The position numbers were made by a program, and so were the translations under genes. A stretch of 64,000 bases of DNA from Chloroflexota bacterium (GTDB lineage: Bacteria; Chloroflexota; Dehalococcoidia; Lucifugimonadales; GCA-2719675). Positions 9,220 to 17,976 of this stretch are shown one piece after another (within the stretch, counting starts at the first letter, position 1; each line of letters starts with the position of its first letter). The notes under the pieces are model-generated. The model worked only from the letters and a program-made list of their open reading frames with translations. It did not search any database and was not told the DNA's origin. Location of the stretch: positions 1-64,000 of the forward strand of contig PBID01000003.1 in assembly GCA_002719675.1 (NCBI GenBank). The letters are read 5' to 3'.

Positions 9220-9951
9220 TTATTTATGCCCCAAAGGATTCTTCTTTAAATTCCTTGATTTTCTAGGGTATTTAACAGGAGTTGATCCTATTTTTCTAAC
9301 ATTGATTAATGAACCTCTGAAGGATAATTTCATATCTTCTGATTTTAAGAAAACATTATTTATTTTTCCACCCAAAATAGAAATTGCTTCTTCAGCTTCC
9401 AAAATCTCATTATCAGGGTTATTACCTTTAAAAAATATACAATCACCTCCTGGTTTTGTAAAAGGTATCGTAATTTCAGAAAGAATTGAAAGCTTAGCAA
9501 CAGCTCTTGAAAGTACAACGTCAAACTGTTCACGAAAATTTGAGTCATGGGCAACATTTTCAGCCCTTGAATAAATAATTTTTACATCTTTTAATCCCAT
9601 AGACGAAACCACATGATTTAAAAATTCAGTTTTTTTTCCAATTGATTCCAATAAACAAATTTTTATTTTTGGAAATAAAATCTTGATAGGCAACCCTGGA
9701 AACCCAGCGCCTGTGCCAACATCTAAAACATTTTTATGTCCAAAAAATGTTTTTTTATATATATAAGCAGGGAACAGTGAATCCAAAAAATGATCAAAGT
9801 ATATTTTCTCTTTATCTGTTGATCCTGTAAGATTCATCCTGTCATTCCAAACATTTAATTCATTGTAAAAATACTCGAATTGAACAAGTTGTGTTTTTGT
9901 AACTGAAATATCAGATATTTGATTTAAAATTCTTTCAAATTCATCGTTCAT
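9220..9951 (-). CDS. rsmG: 16S rRNA (guanine527-N7)-methyltransferase
   Basis: RsmG (GidB) methylates G527 of 16S rRNA using S-adenosylmethionine. The Rossmann methyltransferase core shows the SAM-binding motif DVGTGAGFPGLPIKI and LSRAVAKL further on. I chose the ATG at 9951 (MNDEFERIL, 243 aa); a TTG three codons upstream (9960) is also possible and neither has a strong Shine-Dalgarno. The C-terminal end is basic (RKSRNLKKN). It is followed by ffh on the same strand after 88 bp and is divergent from the TPP-riboswitch unit. Confidence 0.92.
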   Translation of the reverse strand: MNDEFERILNQISDISVTKTQLVQFEYFYNELNVWNDRMNLTGSTDKEKIYFDHFLDSLFPAYIYKKTFFGHKNVLDVGTGAGFPGLPIKILFPKIKICLLESIGKKTEFLNHVVSSMGLKDVKIIYSRAENVAHDSNFREQFDVVLSRAVAKLSILSEITIPFTKPGGDCIFFKGNNPDNEILEAEEAISILGGKINNVFLKSEDMKLSFRGSLINVRKIGSTPVKYPRKSRNLKKNPLGHK

Positions 9952-9991
9952 ATTTTTCAATTTCTAATATATTATGTGATTTTTTTATAAA

Positions 9992-10020
9992 TTGACAATT
10001 TTCAATAAGTATCTTAGACT
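9992..10020 (+). promoter_or_regulatory. Promoter of the thiamin unit
   Basis: A perfect TTGACA (9992-9997), a 17-base spacer and TAGACT (10015-10020). Transcription would start near 10027, right at the 5' edge of the TPP riboswitch. An overlapping opposite-strand pair (TTGTCA at 9998-9993, 18 bases, TAATAT at 9974-9969) could drive rsmG. Confidence 0.6.
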
Positions 10021-10030
10021 GACTACGTAA

Positions 10031-10122
10031 ATTGAAGTTGGGGAGCTTGTTTTAACAGGCTGAGAGGATCCAATAATGGACGACCCTTGAACCTGATCTG
10101 GGTAATTCCAGCGAAGGAAATA
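10031..10122 (+). promoter_or_regulatory. TPP riboswitch (THI element)
   Basis: The conserved thiamin pyrophosphate aptamer blocks are present in order: GGGGAGC (10041-10047), CAGGCTGAGAGGAT (10056-10069), ACCCTTGAACCTGATCTGGG (10083-10102) and TTCCAGCGAAGGAA (10106-10119). After the aptamer, TTCCTTC (10147-10153) is exactly complementary to GAAGGAA (10113-10119) at its 3' edge. That gives a plausible switch, since the following segment resembles an anti-Shine-Dalgarno for the AGGTTAGGAA before the gene. There is no strong terminator, so control of translation is likely. It regulates the SSS transporter and thiD. Confidence 0.95.
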
Positions 10123-10198
10123 ATTAATCATAATCACCTTCATAAATTCCTTCCTTACTGACAATTTACCAAACAGAAAACAAAGGTTAGGAAAATTA

Positions 10199-11671
10199 AT
10201 GTCTAGCAATTTTGCAATCGTTACTACTGCACTTGTGTCAATTATATTTGCATCTATTGGAATATTATATTCAAAAAGAAAAAATTTCAATATCGAAGAT
10301 TTTTTAGTTGCAAGAGGTTCTACAAGTAGCTCTGTCACAACTGCAACAATTTCAGCTTCAGTAATCGGCGCATGGGTATTATTTAGCCCAGCTGAAGCAG
10401 GTACATGGGCTGGACTTCCAAGTTTGATAGGTTATGCAATTGGTCAAGCTTCCCCATTAATCTGTTTCGCTATTATAGGACCAAAACTAAAGTCTCTAAT
10501 ACCTAATGGACATTCTATTATCGAATATGCTTGGCATAGATATGGTAAATTCACTCATTTGATATGCATTCTAGTAACAATATCCTATTTATTTGTATTT
10601 CTTACAGCTGAATTAACTGCAATTTCATCAGCATTGAAAGAAATTTCAGATGTACCTCTAATTATCACCGCAATAGTGATCGGTGGTTTCACAGCTATAT
10701 ATACTGCATATGGAGGAATGAGAGCATCTATCATTACAGACTCAATCCAATTTACGTTAATTGTCCCTCTCGTTGTAATCGTTTTCATTGCAATATTGTC
10801 AAACATTGGAGGAATAACAAGTTCTATTAATATCATCACTGAAAATCGTCCTGAATTATTATCTTTATCTCACAAGCCAGGAATAGAATTTGGAATTACA
10901 TTAATATTTGCTGTTTTTGCAGCAAATATGTTCCATCAGGGATTTTGGCAAAGAATATACTCTGCGAAAAATAATCGATCAATAAAATTTGGATTTGGAT
11001 CTAGCGCAATAATTGTTATTCCAATAATTTTAATGACTGGGTTAATTGGAATAATAGCGTCAGGTAAAGGTACAGAAGGAAATCCATCTGTAGCCTTCTT
11101 CAATTTAAGCAAAGAAATCTTGCCTGAAGGTTTCATTATGGTATTACTAATTCTAGCGATTGCGTTAGTTATGAGTAGCCTAGATACTTTGTTAAACGGA
11201 ATTACTAGTGCAATCACTACTGATCTTTCAAGAATCAGACCTCATCTAAAATCGAATGTTTTATTGAAATATGCACGTGCTGTTACTGTCACGTTAATGA
11301 TTCCTGCAATAATTATTGCTTCGCAGGGACATAGTGTACTATACCTATTTTTAATAGCAGATTTGATTTGTTCTGCAGCCGTAATACCTGTATTCTTTGG
11401 ATTGTATTCAAAAAAAATTACAGATAAATATGCAACTATTAGTTTTATAATCGGCCTAATAATAGGCACCGTTTTTTTTCCAACTCCAGCTGTAGGATAT
11501 AGTACAACTTGGCTTCCTGAAGCTATTCAAATTCCATTATCAGGTAAAATGTTGGTTAGTTTCAGCGTAGCGTTGGTTGTCTCTGGAATTACATGCTTGA
11601 TTTTGTCATCACAAAATCACAAAAATCAATATGACTTTGCTAAACTTAGTAAAAACATCAAAAAATTTTAG
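10199..11671 (+). CDS. thiV: Sodium:solute symporter, probable HMP/thiamin-precursor transporter
   Basis: A 490-residue integral membrane protein of the SSS family with about 13 predicted membrane segments. Family features include the early segment GAWVLFSPAEAGTWAG, ANMFHQGFWQRIYSAK and VMSSLDTLLNG. SSS proteins use Na+ to drive uptake of small solutes. The TPP riboswitch directly upstream and thiD 45 bp downstream point to a thiamin precursor, most likely the pyrimidine HMP. TPP-riboswitch-controlled SSS proteins in SAR11 bacteria are called ThiV and are proposed to carry HMP; I borrow that name by context, not by alignment. ATG start with GTTAGGA upstream. Confidence 0.8.
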   Translation: MSSNFAIVTTALVSIIFASIGILYSKRKNFNIEDFLVARGSTSSSVTTATISASVIGAWVLFSPAEAGTWAGLPSLIGYAIGQASPLICFAIIGPKLKSLIPNGHSIIEYAWHRYGKFTHLICILVTISYLFVFLTAELTAISSALKEISDVPLIITAIVIGGFTAIYTAYGGMRASIITDSIQFTLIVPLVVIVFIAILSNIGGITSSINIITENRPELLSLSHKPGIEFGITLIFAVFAANMFHQGFWQRIYSAKNNRSIKFGFGSSAIIVIPIILMTGLIGIIASGKGTEGNPSVAFFNLSKEILPEGFIMVLLILAIALVMSSLDTLLNGITSAITTDLSRIRPHLKSNVLLKYARAVTVTLMIPAIIIASQGHSVLYLFLIADLICSAAVIPVFFGLYSKKITDKYATISFIIGLIIGTVFFPTPAVGYSTTWLPEAIQIPLSGKMLVSFSVALVVSGITCLILSSQNHKNQYDFAKLSKNIKKF

Positions 11672-11716
11672 ATAAATAAAGACAAAAAGTATTACGAATA
11701 ATTTCAGGAAAAAATA

Positions 11717-12508
11717 ATGTCCTTTCCACCAAAATCTTTAACCATAGCAGGCTCTGATTCAGGAGGAGGCGCTGGCATTCAAGCTGATTTAAAAACCTTC
11801 GCATCATTAGGTGTTTATGGTACCAGCGCTATAACCGCAGTAACTTCTCAAAACACACTCGGTGTTACAGATATAGTAAATATCCCTACCAAGTCAGTTA
11901 TATCTCAAATAGAAGCAGTAATATCTGACATAGGAACTGATTCAATAAAAACAGGAATGCTTTCTAATGCTTCAATTGTCAATGCTGTTTCATCATATAT
12001 TTCACAAAGCAAATTTGAAAAAGTAATTGTTGATCCTGTAATGATTTCAAAAAGTGGCCACAAATTACTATCTGAATCTGCAATTAAATCAATGGTAGAA
12101 ATGCTCATTCCTATATCATTCATTATTACACCTAATATTCCGGAAGCTTCAATTATTTCTGAGACTAAAATCAATTCAATTGAATCTGCAAAAATAGCTG
12201 CAAAAAAAATTGTTAAACTTGGAGCTAAAACTTGTATAGTCAAAGGAGGGCATTTTGAGGGTCCTCCTATAGATGTGTTTTATGATGGGAAAAAATATGA
12301 AACATTCAAATCTAAACGAATAAATACAAAAAACACACATGGAACAGGTTGTACTTTCTCTGCAGCCATAGCTGCATATATTGCGAAAGGAGAAGATGTA
12401 ATTTCAGCTATATCAAAGTCTAAAAACTATATAAATTCCGCAATTCAAGAAAATTTTCTGATCGGTAAAGGCCATGGCCCATTAAACCATTTTTACAAAC
12501 AAATTTAA
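11717..12508 (+). CDS. thiD: HMP/HMP-phosphate kinase
   Basis: ThiD phosphorylates hydroxymethylpyrimidine twice to HMP-PP for thiamin synthesis. The 263-residue ribokinase-fold protein starts SLTIAGSDSGGGAGIQADLK, the substrate/Mg-binding signature, and contains VDPVM, TPNIPEA, VKGGH and the anion-hole/catalytic NTHGTGCTFSAA near the C-terminus. It follows the transporter in the same riboswitch-controlled unit. No thiC, thiE or thiG is seen in the window, so the unit looks like uptake plus activation of HMP rather than de novo synthesis. Confidence 0.95.
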   Translation: MSFPPKSLTIAGSDSGGGAGIQADLKTFASLGVYGTSAITAVTSQNTLGVTDIVNIPTKSVISQIEAVISDIGTDSIKTGMLSNASIVNAVSSYISQSKFEKVIVDPVMISKSGHKLLSESAIKSMVEMLIPISFIITPNIPEASIISETKINSIESAKIAAKKIVKLGAKTCIVKGGHFEGPPIDVFYDGKKYETFKSKRINTKNTHGTGCTFSAAIAAYIAKGEDVISAISKSKNYINSAIQENFLIGKGHGPLNHFYKQI

Positions 12509-12569
12509 CTTTTATACACTTTTTAGTATATAGTTTTTATATAAAAGTTACTTTCTTTAAGGCAGCTAT

Positions 12570-13514
12570 GTGGGAATTCTAATCACAGAACAAGACGTTA
12601 AAAATCTACTTACTATGGAATTAGCAATCTGTAGCTTAGAGGAAATTTTTAAGAAAGAAAGTATAAAGGATTCAATTAATTCTTCCAGGATAAGAATTAA
12701 ACTTCCAGAAGGTAGCCTGAATTTCATGGCTGCATCTTCTAGAAGCTTAAACTTAATTGGCACAAAATCTTATATCCCTAAAACAAAAACCACAATTAAA
12801 TTTTATGTTCAATTGTATGATGGAGAAAATGGAAATCTTTTATCAGTCATTGAAGCTAACCTAATGAGTAGAATCAGGACTGGAGCAGCAAGTGGATTAG
12901 CAACGAAATATCTTGCTAAAAAAAATTCATCTGTATTAGGAATTATTGGTACTGGAACACAAGCTTTACATCAAGCAATAGCCATCTGTAAAGTAAGAAA
13001 AATCAAAACAATTAATGTTTACAGTAGAAATATTAATAACCGAAAAAACTTTTGTACCTTAATTAATAAAAACATTAATAATGTTAATGCAATATCAGTA
13101 AAAACATCCAAAGAATGTGTAGAAAATGCTGACATAATCACGACCATCACAAATTCGGATTCTCCAGTATTTTCATCAAAATGGATAAAACCAGGAGCTC
13201 ATATTAATGCTGCTGGATCAAATATTTCAACAAAAAGAGAGATAGATGAAGAAACAATTTCTAAAGCATCTACTATTGTCACAGACAATATTGATCAAGC
13301 TAAAATTGAATGTGGAGATTTAATACAACCTATAAATATTGGAATAACTTCTTGGGATAAAATAAACTCACTTTCTGATTTGATAACTGGTAAAATTAAA
13401 GGCAGAAGTACTGATAATGAGATTACGATTTTTGAATCCCAAGGTGTCGCAATTGAAGACCTTGCTATTGGTTCGTTATTATATGATTTAGCTGTCAAAA
13501 AGGCTATCAACTAA
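12570..13514 (+). CDS. Ornithine cyclodeaminase/mu-crystallin family protein
   Basis: A 314-residue NAD(P)-binding protein of the OCD/mu-crystallin family, whose members include ornithine cyclodeaminase, pyrroline-2-carboxylate reductase, alanine dehydrogenase and others. Visible features are the N-terminal substrate half (MSRIRTGAASGLATKYLA), the Rossmann motif G-I-I-G-T-G-T-Q-A near residue 127, and GAHINAAGSN. The start is GTG at 12570 with AAGG upstream; an ATG two bases earlier is in another frame. It follows thiD by 61 bp, but I see no functional link, so the substrate is open. Confidence 0.85.
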   Translation: MGILITEQDVKNLLTMELAICSLEEIFKKESIKDSINSSRIRIKLPEGSLNFMAASSRSLNLIGTKSYIPKTKTTIKFYVQLYDGENGNLLSVIEANLMSRIRTGAASGLATKYLAKKNSSVLGIIGTGTQALHQAIAICKVRKIKTINVYSRNINNRKNFCTLINKNINNVNAISVKTSKECVENADIITTITNSDSPVFSSKWIKPGAHINAAGSNISTKREIDEETISKASTIVTDNIDQAKIECGDLIQPINIGITSWDKINSLSDLITGKIKGRSTDNEITIFESQGVAIEDLAIGSLLYDLAVKKAIN

Positions 13515-13541
13515 AAATTACATGAAAGGAGTCCTGAAAAT

Positions 13542-14612
13542 TTGTTAGAGAAAATAAAACAAATAGAAGATCGATACGAAGAAATCAATCAACTCCTGGC
13601 AAATCCAGAAATTTCTAAAGATCACATTAAAGTTCGAGATTTAATTAAAGAGCAAACAAAAATTAAATCTGTAGCTAATTTATCCACAGAACTGGGAAAA
13701 GTGGAACGTGAAATTCAAGAAACTAATGAAATCATTCGAACAGAAAATGACAAAGATTTAACTGACCTAGCAAAATCTGAAATGGAAAATTTAAAACTAA
13801 AAAAGGACGATCTTGAATTACAACTTAGAATCTCGTTAATTCCAGACGATCCTAATAACGAAAAAAACGTAATCATGGAAATTAGAGCTGGCACAGGCGG
13901 GGATGAAGCTGGGTTATTCGCAAACGACTTATTCAGAATGTATAGTAGATATTCCCAAAGAAACAATTGGAAAATAAATATTATCAACATGAGTGAAACA
14001 GGTATAGGATCTATTAAAGAGATTGTATTCCAAATTGTTGGTAAAGGTGCATACAGCAAGTTAAAACACGAAACAGGCGGGCACAGAGTTCAAAGAGTCC
14101 CAACTACTGAATCAAGTGGAAGGATTCATACTTCTGCTGCTACTGTTGCTGTACTTCCTGAAGCGGAAGAAGTGGACGTAAATATAAATACTGAAGATTT
14201 AAATATAGATATTTTTCACGCAAGCGGACATGGAGGGCAAAGTGTAAACAAAGTAGCAACTGCTATCAGAATCACACATATACCAACAGGTATAGTTGCG
14301 GTCTGCCAAGATGAACGTTCACAACTGAAAAACAAAGAAAAAGCGATGTCTGTTTTAAGATCAAGAATTCTAGACCAAAGAATTCAAGATTCTGAAGAAG
14401 AAAGATCTGCCGAAAGAAAAGCTCAAATAGGTAGTGGAGATAGATCCCAAAAAATCAGAACTTACAATTTTCCTCAAGAAAGAATCACAGATCATAGAAT
14501 TAATCTCTCCACCCATAACTTAGAACTAGTTCTAAATGGTAACTTAGATATTTACATAGAAAAATTGATAGACCATGAACAATCAATGTTGCTAGAACAA
14601 TCCTCAATATGA
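13542..14612 (+). CDS. prfA: Peptide chain release factor 1
   Basis: RF1 recognises UAA and UAG in the ribosomal A site and triggers release of the peptide. The 356-residue protein has the PCRF N-terminal helical domain, the codon-recognition tripeptide of P-x-T type (PTT at 187-189 in RVPTTESSGRIHTS) and the catalytic GGQ at 231-233. The start is TTG preceded by GAAAGGAG. It overlaps prmC by four bases, the usual coupling of a release factor with its methyltransferase. Confidence 0.97.
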   Translation: MLEKIKQIEDRYEEINQLLANPEISKDHIKVRDLIKEQTKIKSVANLSTELGKVEREIQETNEIIRTENDKDLTDLAKSEMENLKLKKDDLELQLRISLIPDDPNNEKNVIMEIRAGTGGDEAGLFANDLFRMYSRYSQRNNWKINIINMSETGIGSIKEIVFQIVGKGAYSKLKHETGGHRVQRVPTTESSGRIHTSAATVAVLPEAEEVDVNINTEDLNIDIFHASGHGGQSVNKVATAIRITHIPTGIVAVCQDERSQLKNKEKAMSVLRSRILDQRIQDSEEERSAERKAQIGSGDRSQKIRTYNFPQERITDHRINLSTHNLELVLNGNLDIYIEKLIDHEQSMLLEQSSI

Positions 14613-15454
14613 ATTTAAGAGAATTATGGGTTGATACTAAAAAAGAATTAGATTCATCAAACATTCCAGACTCAAATATAGAATCTGAAGTTATAATTCG
14701 TAAAGTACTAGATTTAGACCGAAACAATTTTTTTGCTACTTTGAACAATCCTGTACCTATAAGAAAAACAGCTCAAATTAAAAAAAATCTCCAACAACGT
14801 ATATCTGGAACACCCTTATCATATATAACAAAAAATAGAGAATTTTTTGGAATTGATTTTTTTGTAAATGAAAATGTTTTAATTCCACGTCAAGAATCAG
14901 AATTACTAGTAAAAAAAGTAATCTCATACTGCAAAAAACAAAAAGAAACAAAGTTAACCATTGTTGATGTCGGAACTGGCTCAGGTGCACTAGCAATTTC
15001 AATTGCAAAAAATTTAAAAAATACAAATGTTATCGCAACAGACATATCTAACAAAGCATTACAAATAGCTAAAAAAAATGCAAAAAATATTGACGTGTCC
15101 AGAAACATATCTTTCTTACATTCAAACTTATTAGAAAATTTGAAAACTCCAGTGAATATAATAGTTGCAAATCTCCCTTATCTGACTTCTAAAGAAATGA
15201 ATACACTTTCATTAGAAGTCAAAAAAGAACCAACTATAGCGCTATTTGGAGGAGAGGATGGCACTGATTTAATTGTAAAATTAATACGTCAAGCACCTAA
15301 ACATCTCAAAAAAAATGGCAATTTGATTTTAGAAATTTCTCCGTCACAAAAAAACATCATTTTTTCTTTGATGAAAAAAAGTTTCCCAAAAAGCAAACCG
15401 AAAATACATAAAGATTATGCAAAAATTGAAAGAGCAATTTCAATAGAAATTTAG
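14609..15454 (+). CDS. prmC: Release factor glutamine methyltransferase
   Basis: PrmC N5-methylates the Gln of the GGQ motif of release factors. This 281-residue protein has the N-terminal helical domain, the SAM-binding motif VDVGTGSGALAIS at about 119-131 and the catalytic [N]-x-P-Y motif, here NLPY at 188-191 instead of the commoner NPPY. Its ATG overlaps the prfA stop (ATGA). The frame ends at an inverted repeat shared with convergent guaB3. Confidence 0.95.
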   Translation: MNLRELWVDTKKELDSSNIPDSNIESEVIIRKVLDLDRNNFFATLNNPVPIRKTAQIKKNLQQRISGTPLSYITKNREFFGIDFFVNENVLIPRQESELLVKKVISYCKKQKETKLTIVDVGTGSGALAISIAKNLKNTNVIATDISNKALQIAKKNAKNIDVSRNISFLHSNLLENLKTPVNIIVANLPYLTSKEMNTLSLEVKKEPTIALFGGEDGTDLIVKLIRQAPKHLKKNGNLILEISPSQKNIIFSLMKKSFPKSKPKIHKDYAKIERAISIEI

Positions 15455-15470
15455 ATAGAAAATTCTATCT
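15453..15470. terminator. Hairpin across the prmC and guaB3 stop codons
   Basis: AGATAGAA (15453-15460) and TTCTATCT (15463-15470) are exact reverse complements with two bases between, so a 6-bp stem with a 6-nt loop can form in either transcript. The palindrome covers both convergent stop codons. A U-run is lacking, so it may act as a bidirectional terminator only weakly or as a 3'-end stabiliser. Confidence 0.45.
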
Positions 15471-16595
15471 CATTTGAAAAAATTTGCCTTCTGTTTTAAT
15501 TGAAGGAGCTAGCACAAGTTCAGCGCCATGCATTTCCTTAATATCTGAGGCACCAACCATTCCCATACAAGTCTTAAGTGCGCCTACTAAATTTTGTGTG
15601 CCATTATGCTTTGAAGTCGGTCCAAATAATATTTGCTTTAAAGATGCAGTAACTCCAACTTCAACTCTAACGCCTCTAGGTAAATCTGGGTGAGGACTAG
15701 CCATGCCCCAATTATGACCTTTCCCGGGAGCTTCTTGAGACTGTACTAAAGGAGTTCCTATCATAACAGCATCTGCTCCACTTACAATTGCCTTACATAA
15801 ATCACCACCAGTACGAATTCCTCCATCAGTAATTACAGGTACATATCTACCAGTCTCTTTAAGATAATCATCACGAGCTAAAGCACAATCCATAGTGGCT
15901 GTAACTTGAGGCACACCAACTCCAGTAACTTCCCTGGTAGTACAAGCTGCCCCTGGGCCAACTCCAACAATTAATCCACTAATACCTGTTTCCATTAATT
16001 CTAATGCAGCGCCATATGTCACACAATTACCCACAACAACTGGTACAGACAATTTTTTTATCAGATCAGAAAACACAAGCCCTGTCAGGCTTTGGGAATT
16101 ATGCCTAGCGGTGGTTACAGTAGACTGAACAACTATTACATCAGCACCTGCTTCTACAGCTATTTGAGAAAGTTTTTTAGCATTAACAGGAGTAACAGAC
16201 ACAACACAATTAATTCCAGAATTCTTAATTCCTCGAATTTTATCGCCAAGCAAATTCTCATTTATTGGTTGCGAATAAACATCCTGTAAAATAGTTGTAG
16301 ATTCAGAAGAATCAGCATTAATAATTCTGTCCAAAGCTTCTGAAGGATCATCATATCTAGACTGAACTCCTTCAAGATTCATTACGGCTAATCCACCTAA
16401 ATCATCAATAGATTTCATAAAGCTTGGAGAACTAACCGCATCCATAGCTGAAGCAATAATTGGAACAGGAATATTAATATCTCCTATAGAAAAATCTGTG
16501 TTAACAAGTTCCGGATTTACCGTAACTTGCCCAGGGACTATTGAGACTTCATCAAAACCATAAGCAGGTTTAATGTTTTTGAATTGAGATGCCAA
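15465..16595 (-). CDS. guaB3: GuaB3-family IMP dehydrogenase-related protein
   Basis: A 376-residue TIM-barrel protein of the IMPDH/GMP reductase superfamily without CBS domains. The active-site loop GVGPGAACTTR has the catalytic Cys at about 218, and the substrate-binding part DGGIRTGGDLCKAIVSGADAVMIGTPL is clear. The form with KGHNWGMASPHPDLPRG and a short N-terminus matches the GuaB3 type known from actinobacteria. Whether it is the main IMP dehydrogenase (IMP to XMP, NAD+) or has another nucleotide substrate cannot be told from sequence. The start is TTG with AGGAA upstream, from a promoter overlapping that of queG. Confidence 0.9.
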   Translation of the reverse strand: MASQFKNIKPAYGFDEVSIVPGQVTVNPELVNTDFSIGDINIPVPIIASAMDAVSSPSFMKSIDDLGGLAVMNLEGVQSRYDDPSEALDRIINADSSESTTILQDVYSQPINENLLGDKIRGIKNSGINCVVSVTPVNAKKLSQIAVEAGADVIVVQSTVTTARHNSQSLTGLVFSDLIKKLSVPVVVGNCVTYGAALELMETGISGLIVGVGPGAACTTREVTGVGVPQVTATMDCALARDDYLKETGRYVPVITDGGIRTGGDLCKAIVSGADAVMIGTPLVQSQEAPGKGHNWGMASPHPDLPRGVRVEVGVTASLKQILFGPTSKHNGTQNLVGALKTCMGMVGASDIKEMHGAELVLAPSIKTEGKFFQMR

Positions 16596-16620
16596 GTTTA
16601 AAATTCCTAAAATAATCAGC

Positions 16621-16649
16621 TTGTTAGATATGGTTAAAAAAATTATAAC
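16621..16649 (+). promoter_or_regulatory. queG promoter candidate
   Basis: TTGTTA (16621-16626), a 17-base spacer and TATAAC (16644-16649). The -10 lies on the same bases as the -10 of the opposite-strand guaB3 promoter, so the two would compete for polymerase. Confidence 0.45.
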
Positions 16650-16671
16650 TGCGCATAAATAACTCAGTCAA
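16642..16671 (-). promoter_or_regulatory. guaB3 promoter
   Basis: On the complement, TTGACT (16671-16666), an 18-base spacer and a perfect TATAAT (16647-16642), about 45 bases before the guaB3 TTG start. Confidence 0.6.
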
Positions 16672-16704
16672 GAATATTTGTTACAATACAATGAAGGATA
16701 ATTT

Positions 16705-17886
16705 TTGAAAATTATATACAAAGAAATGTTTCCTGAAAAATCAGAAAACACAAAGATAAAAAAACAAATTACACAAAAAGCAAAAGATATTGGTTTTGAT
16801 CTAGTAGGCTTCACAAACGCTGATCCATTTCCGCGAGACGAAAAAGCCGCAACTAATCGAATTGACCTTGGATTTATGGACGGACTTCCATGGTATACCA
16901 AGGAAAGAGTCAAAAAAGCAAATAATCCTAAATTATTAATGGAAAATTGTGAATCAATTATTTCTTTGGGAATAAGTTATTTCACACCAACTCCTGAAAA
17001 ATCTAAAAATGTTTTAACTGGCAAGATAAGTAAGTATGCATTAGGCGTTGATTACCACAAAGTGATTAAGAAAAAACTTAAACTTCTAGTAAAATTTCTT
17101 TCCGAAATTCATTCCGAAAAAAAGATAAGCACAAGAATATTTGTAGATGATGGCCCAATGAACGATAGAGCTGCTGCTGAAAGGGCAGGATTAGGATGGT
17201 TTGGTAAAAATACAAACATTCTTACTCCCTCTCACGGTTCTTGGATTTTTCTAGCTCAAATTTTAACCAATATTAAACTCGAACCTGATACTTTATTAAA
17301 AAAAACTTGTGGTTCTTGTAAGATTTGTATAGATGATTGCCCTACAAATGCGATCGTAGCCCCATACGTCATAGACAACACAAAATGTATTTCATTTTTA
17401 ACTATTGAACTCAAGGGAGTTATCCCCGTCAAACTAAGACCATTAATTGGGACATGGATTTTTGGATGTGATATCTGCCAAGATGTATGTCCAGTTAATA
17501 GAAAGATACAACCATCTAAAACATCTGAATTTCAACCAAGAAAAGACTTCCTTACTCCAGCTTTGTTACCATTTTTAGATCTAAACGAAGATTCATTTAA
17601 TAAAATATTTGATAATCATCCAATTAAAAGAACTAAACTTATTGGCTTGAAAAGAAACGTTTGCGTTGCACTCGGGAACATAAAAGATACTGATGCAATT
17701 GAAAAACTAACAAAAACATTGCTTGAATCTGATCCTATTGTAAAACAACATGCAGCCTGGGCAATAGGACAAATTGGAGGAGATAAAGCTAATCAAAATC
17801 TTCATAATGCTCTTGAAGTTGAAAATAATACTGATGTAATTGAAGAAATTAAATCTGCTATTATTCAAACTAAAATGATTCATTAA
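16705..17886 (+). CDS. queG: Epoxyqueuosine reductase
   Basis: QueG is the cobalamin- and Fe-S-dependent enzyme that reduces epoxyqueuosine to queuosine in tRNA. The 393-residue protein has the N-terminal DUF1730-like domain (AKDIGFDLVGFTNADPF), two ferredoxin-type [4Fe-4S] motifs (Cys202/205/208/212 and Cys255/258/262) and C-terminal HEAT-like repeats (about 310-390). The start is TTG with GAAGGA upstream. Dependence on B12 fits the B12-dependent mutase elsewhere in the window. Other queuosine genes are not in view. Confidence 0.93.
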   Translation: MKIIYKEMFPEKSENTKIKKQITQKAKDIGFDLVGFTNADPFPRDEKAATNRIDLGFMDGLPWYTKERVKKANNPKLLMENCESIISLGISYFTPTPEKSKNVLTGKISKYALGVDYHKVIKKKLKLLVKFLSEIHSEKKISTRIFVDDGPMNDRAAAERAGLGWFGKNTNILTPSHGSWIFLAQILTNIKLEPDTLLKKTCGSCKICIDDCPTNAIVAPYVIDNTKCISFLTIELKGVIPVKLRPLIGTWIFGCDICQDVCPVNRKIQPSKTSEFQPRKDFLTPALLPFLDLNEDSFNKIFDNHPIKRTKLIGLKRNVCVALGNIKDTDAIEKLTKTLLESDPIVKQHAAWAIGQIGGDKANQNLHNALEVENNTDVIEEIKSAIIQTKMIH

Positions 17887-17976
17887 AAAAATTATTGATC
17901 ACAAGGTGATTCTTATTGTTGCAAAAAGAACAGAATGTTATTATTGAGTAAATTACTCAACGATAAAGGAATTACG

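Noticed and set aside
14778-15108. Hydrophobic minus-strand frames inside prmC
   Set aside because: They arise from reading an AT-rich gene backwards; prmC itself has all its motifs.
17919-17976. SOS-type operator before recA
   Set aside because: GAACAGAATGTTAT is only a partial dyad and matches no box I can name for this phylum.
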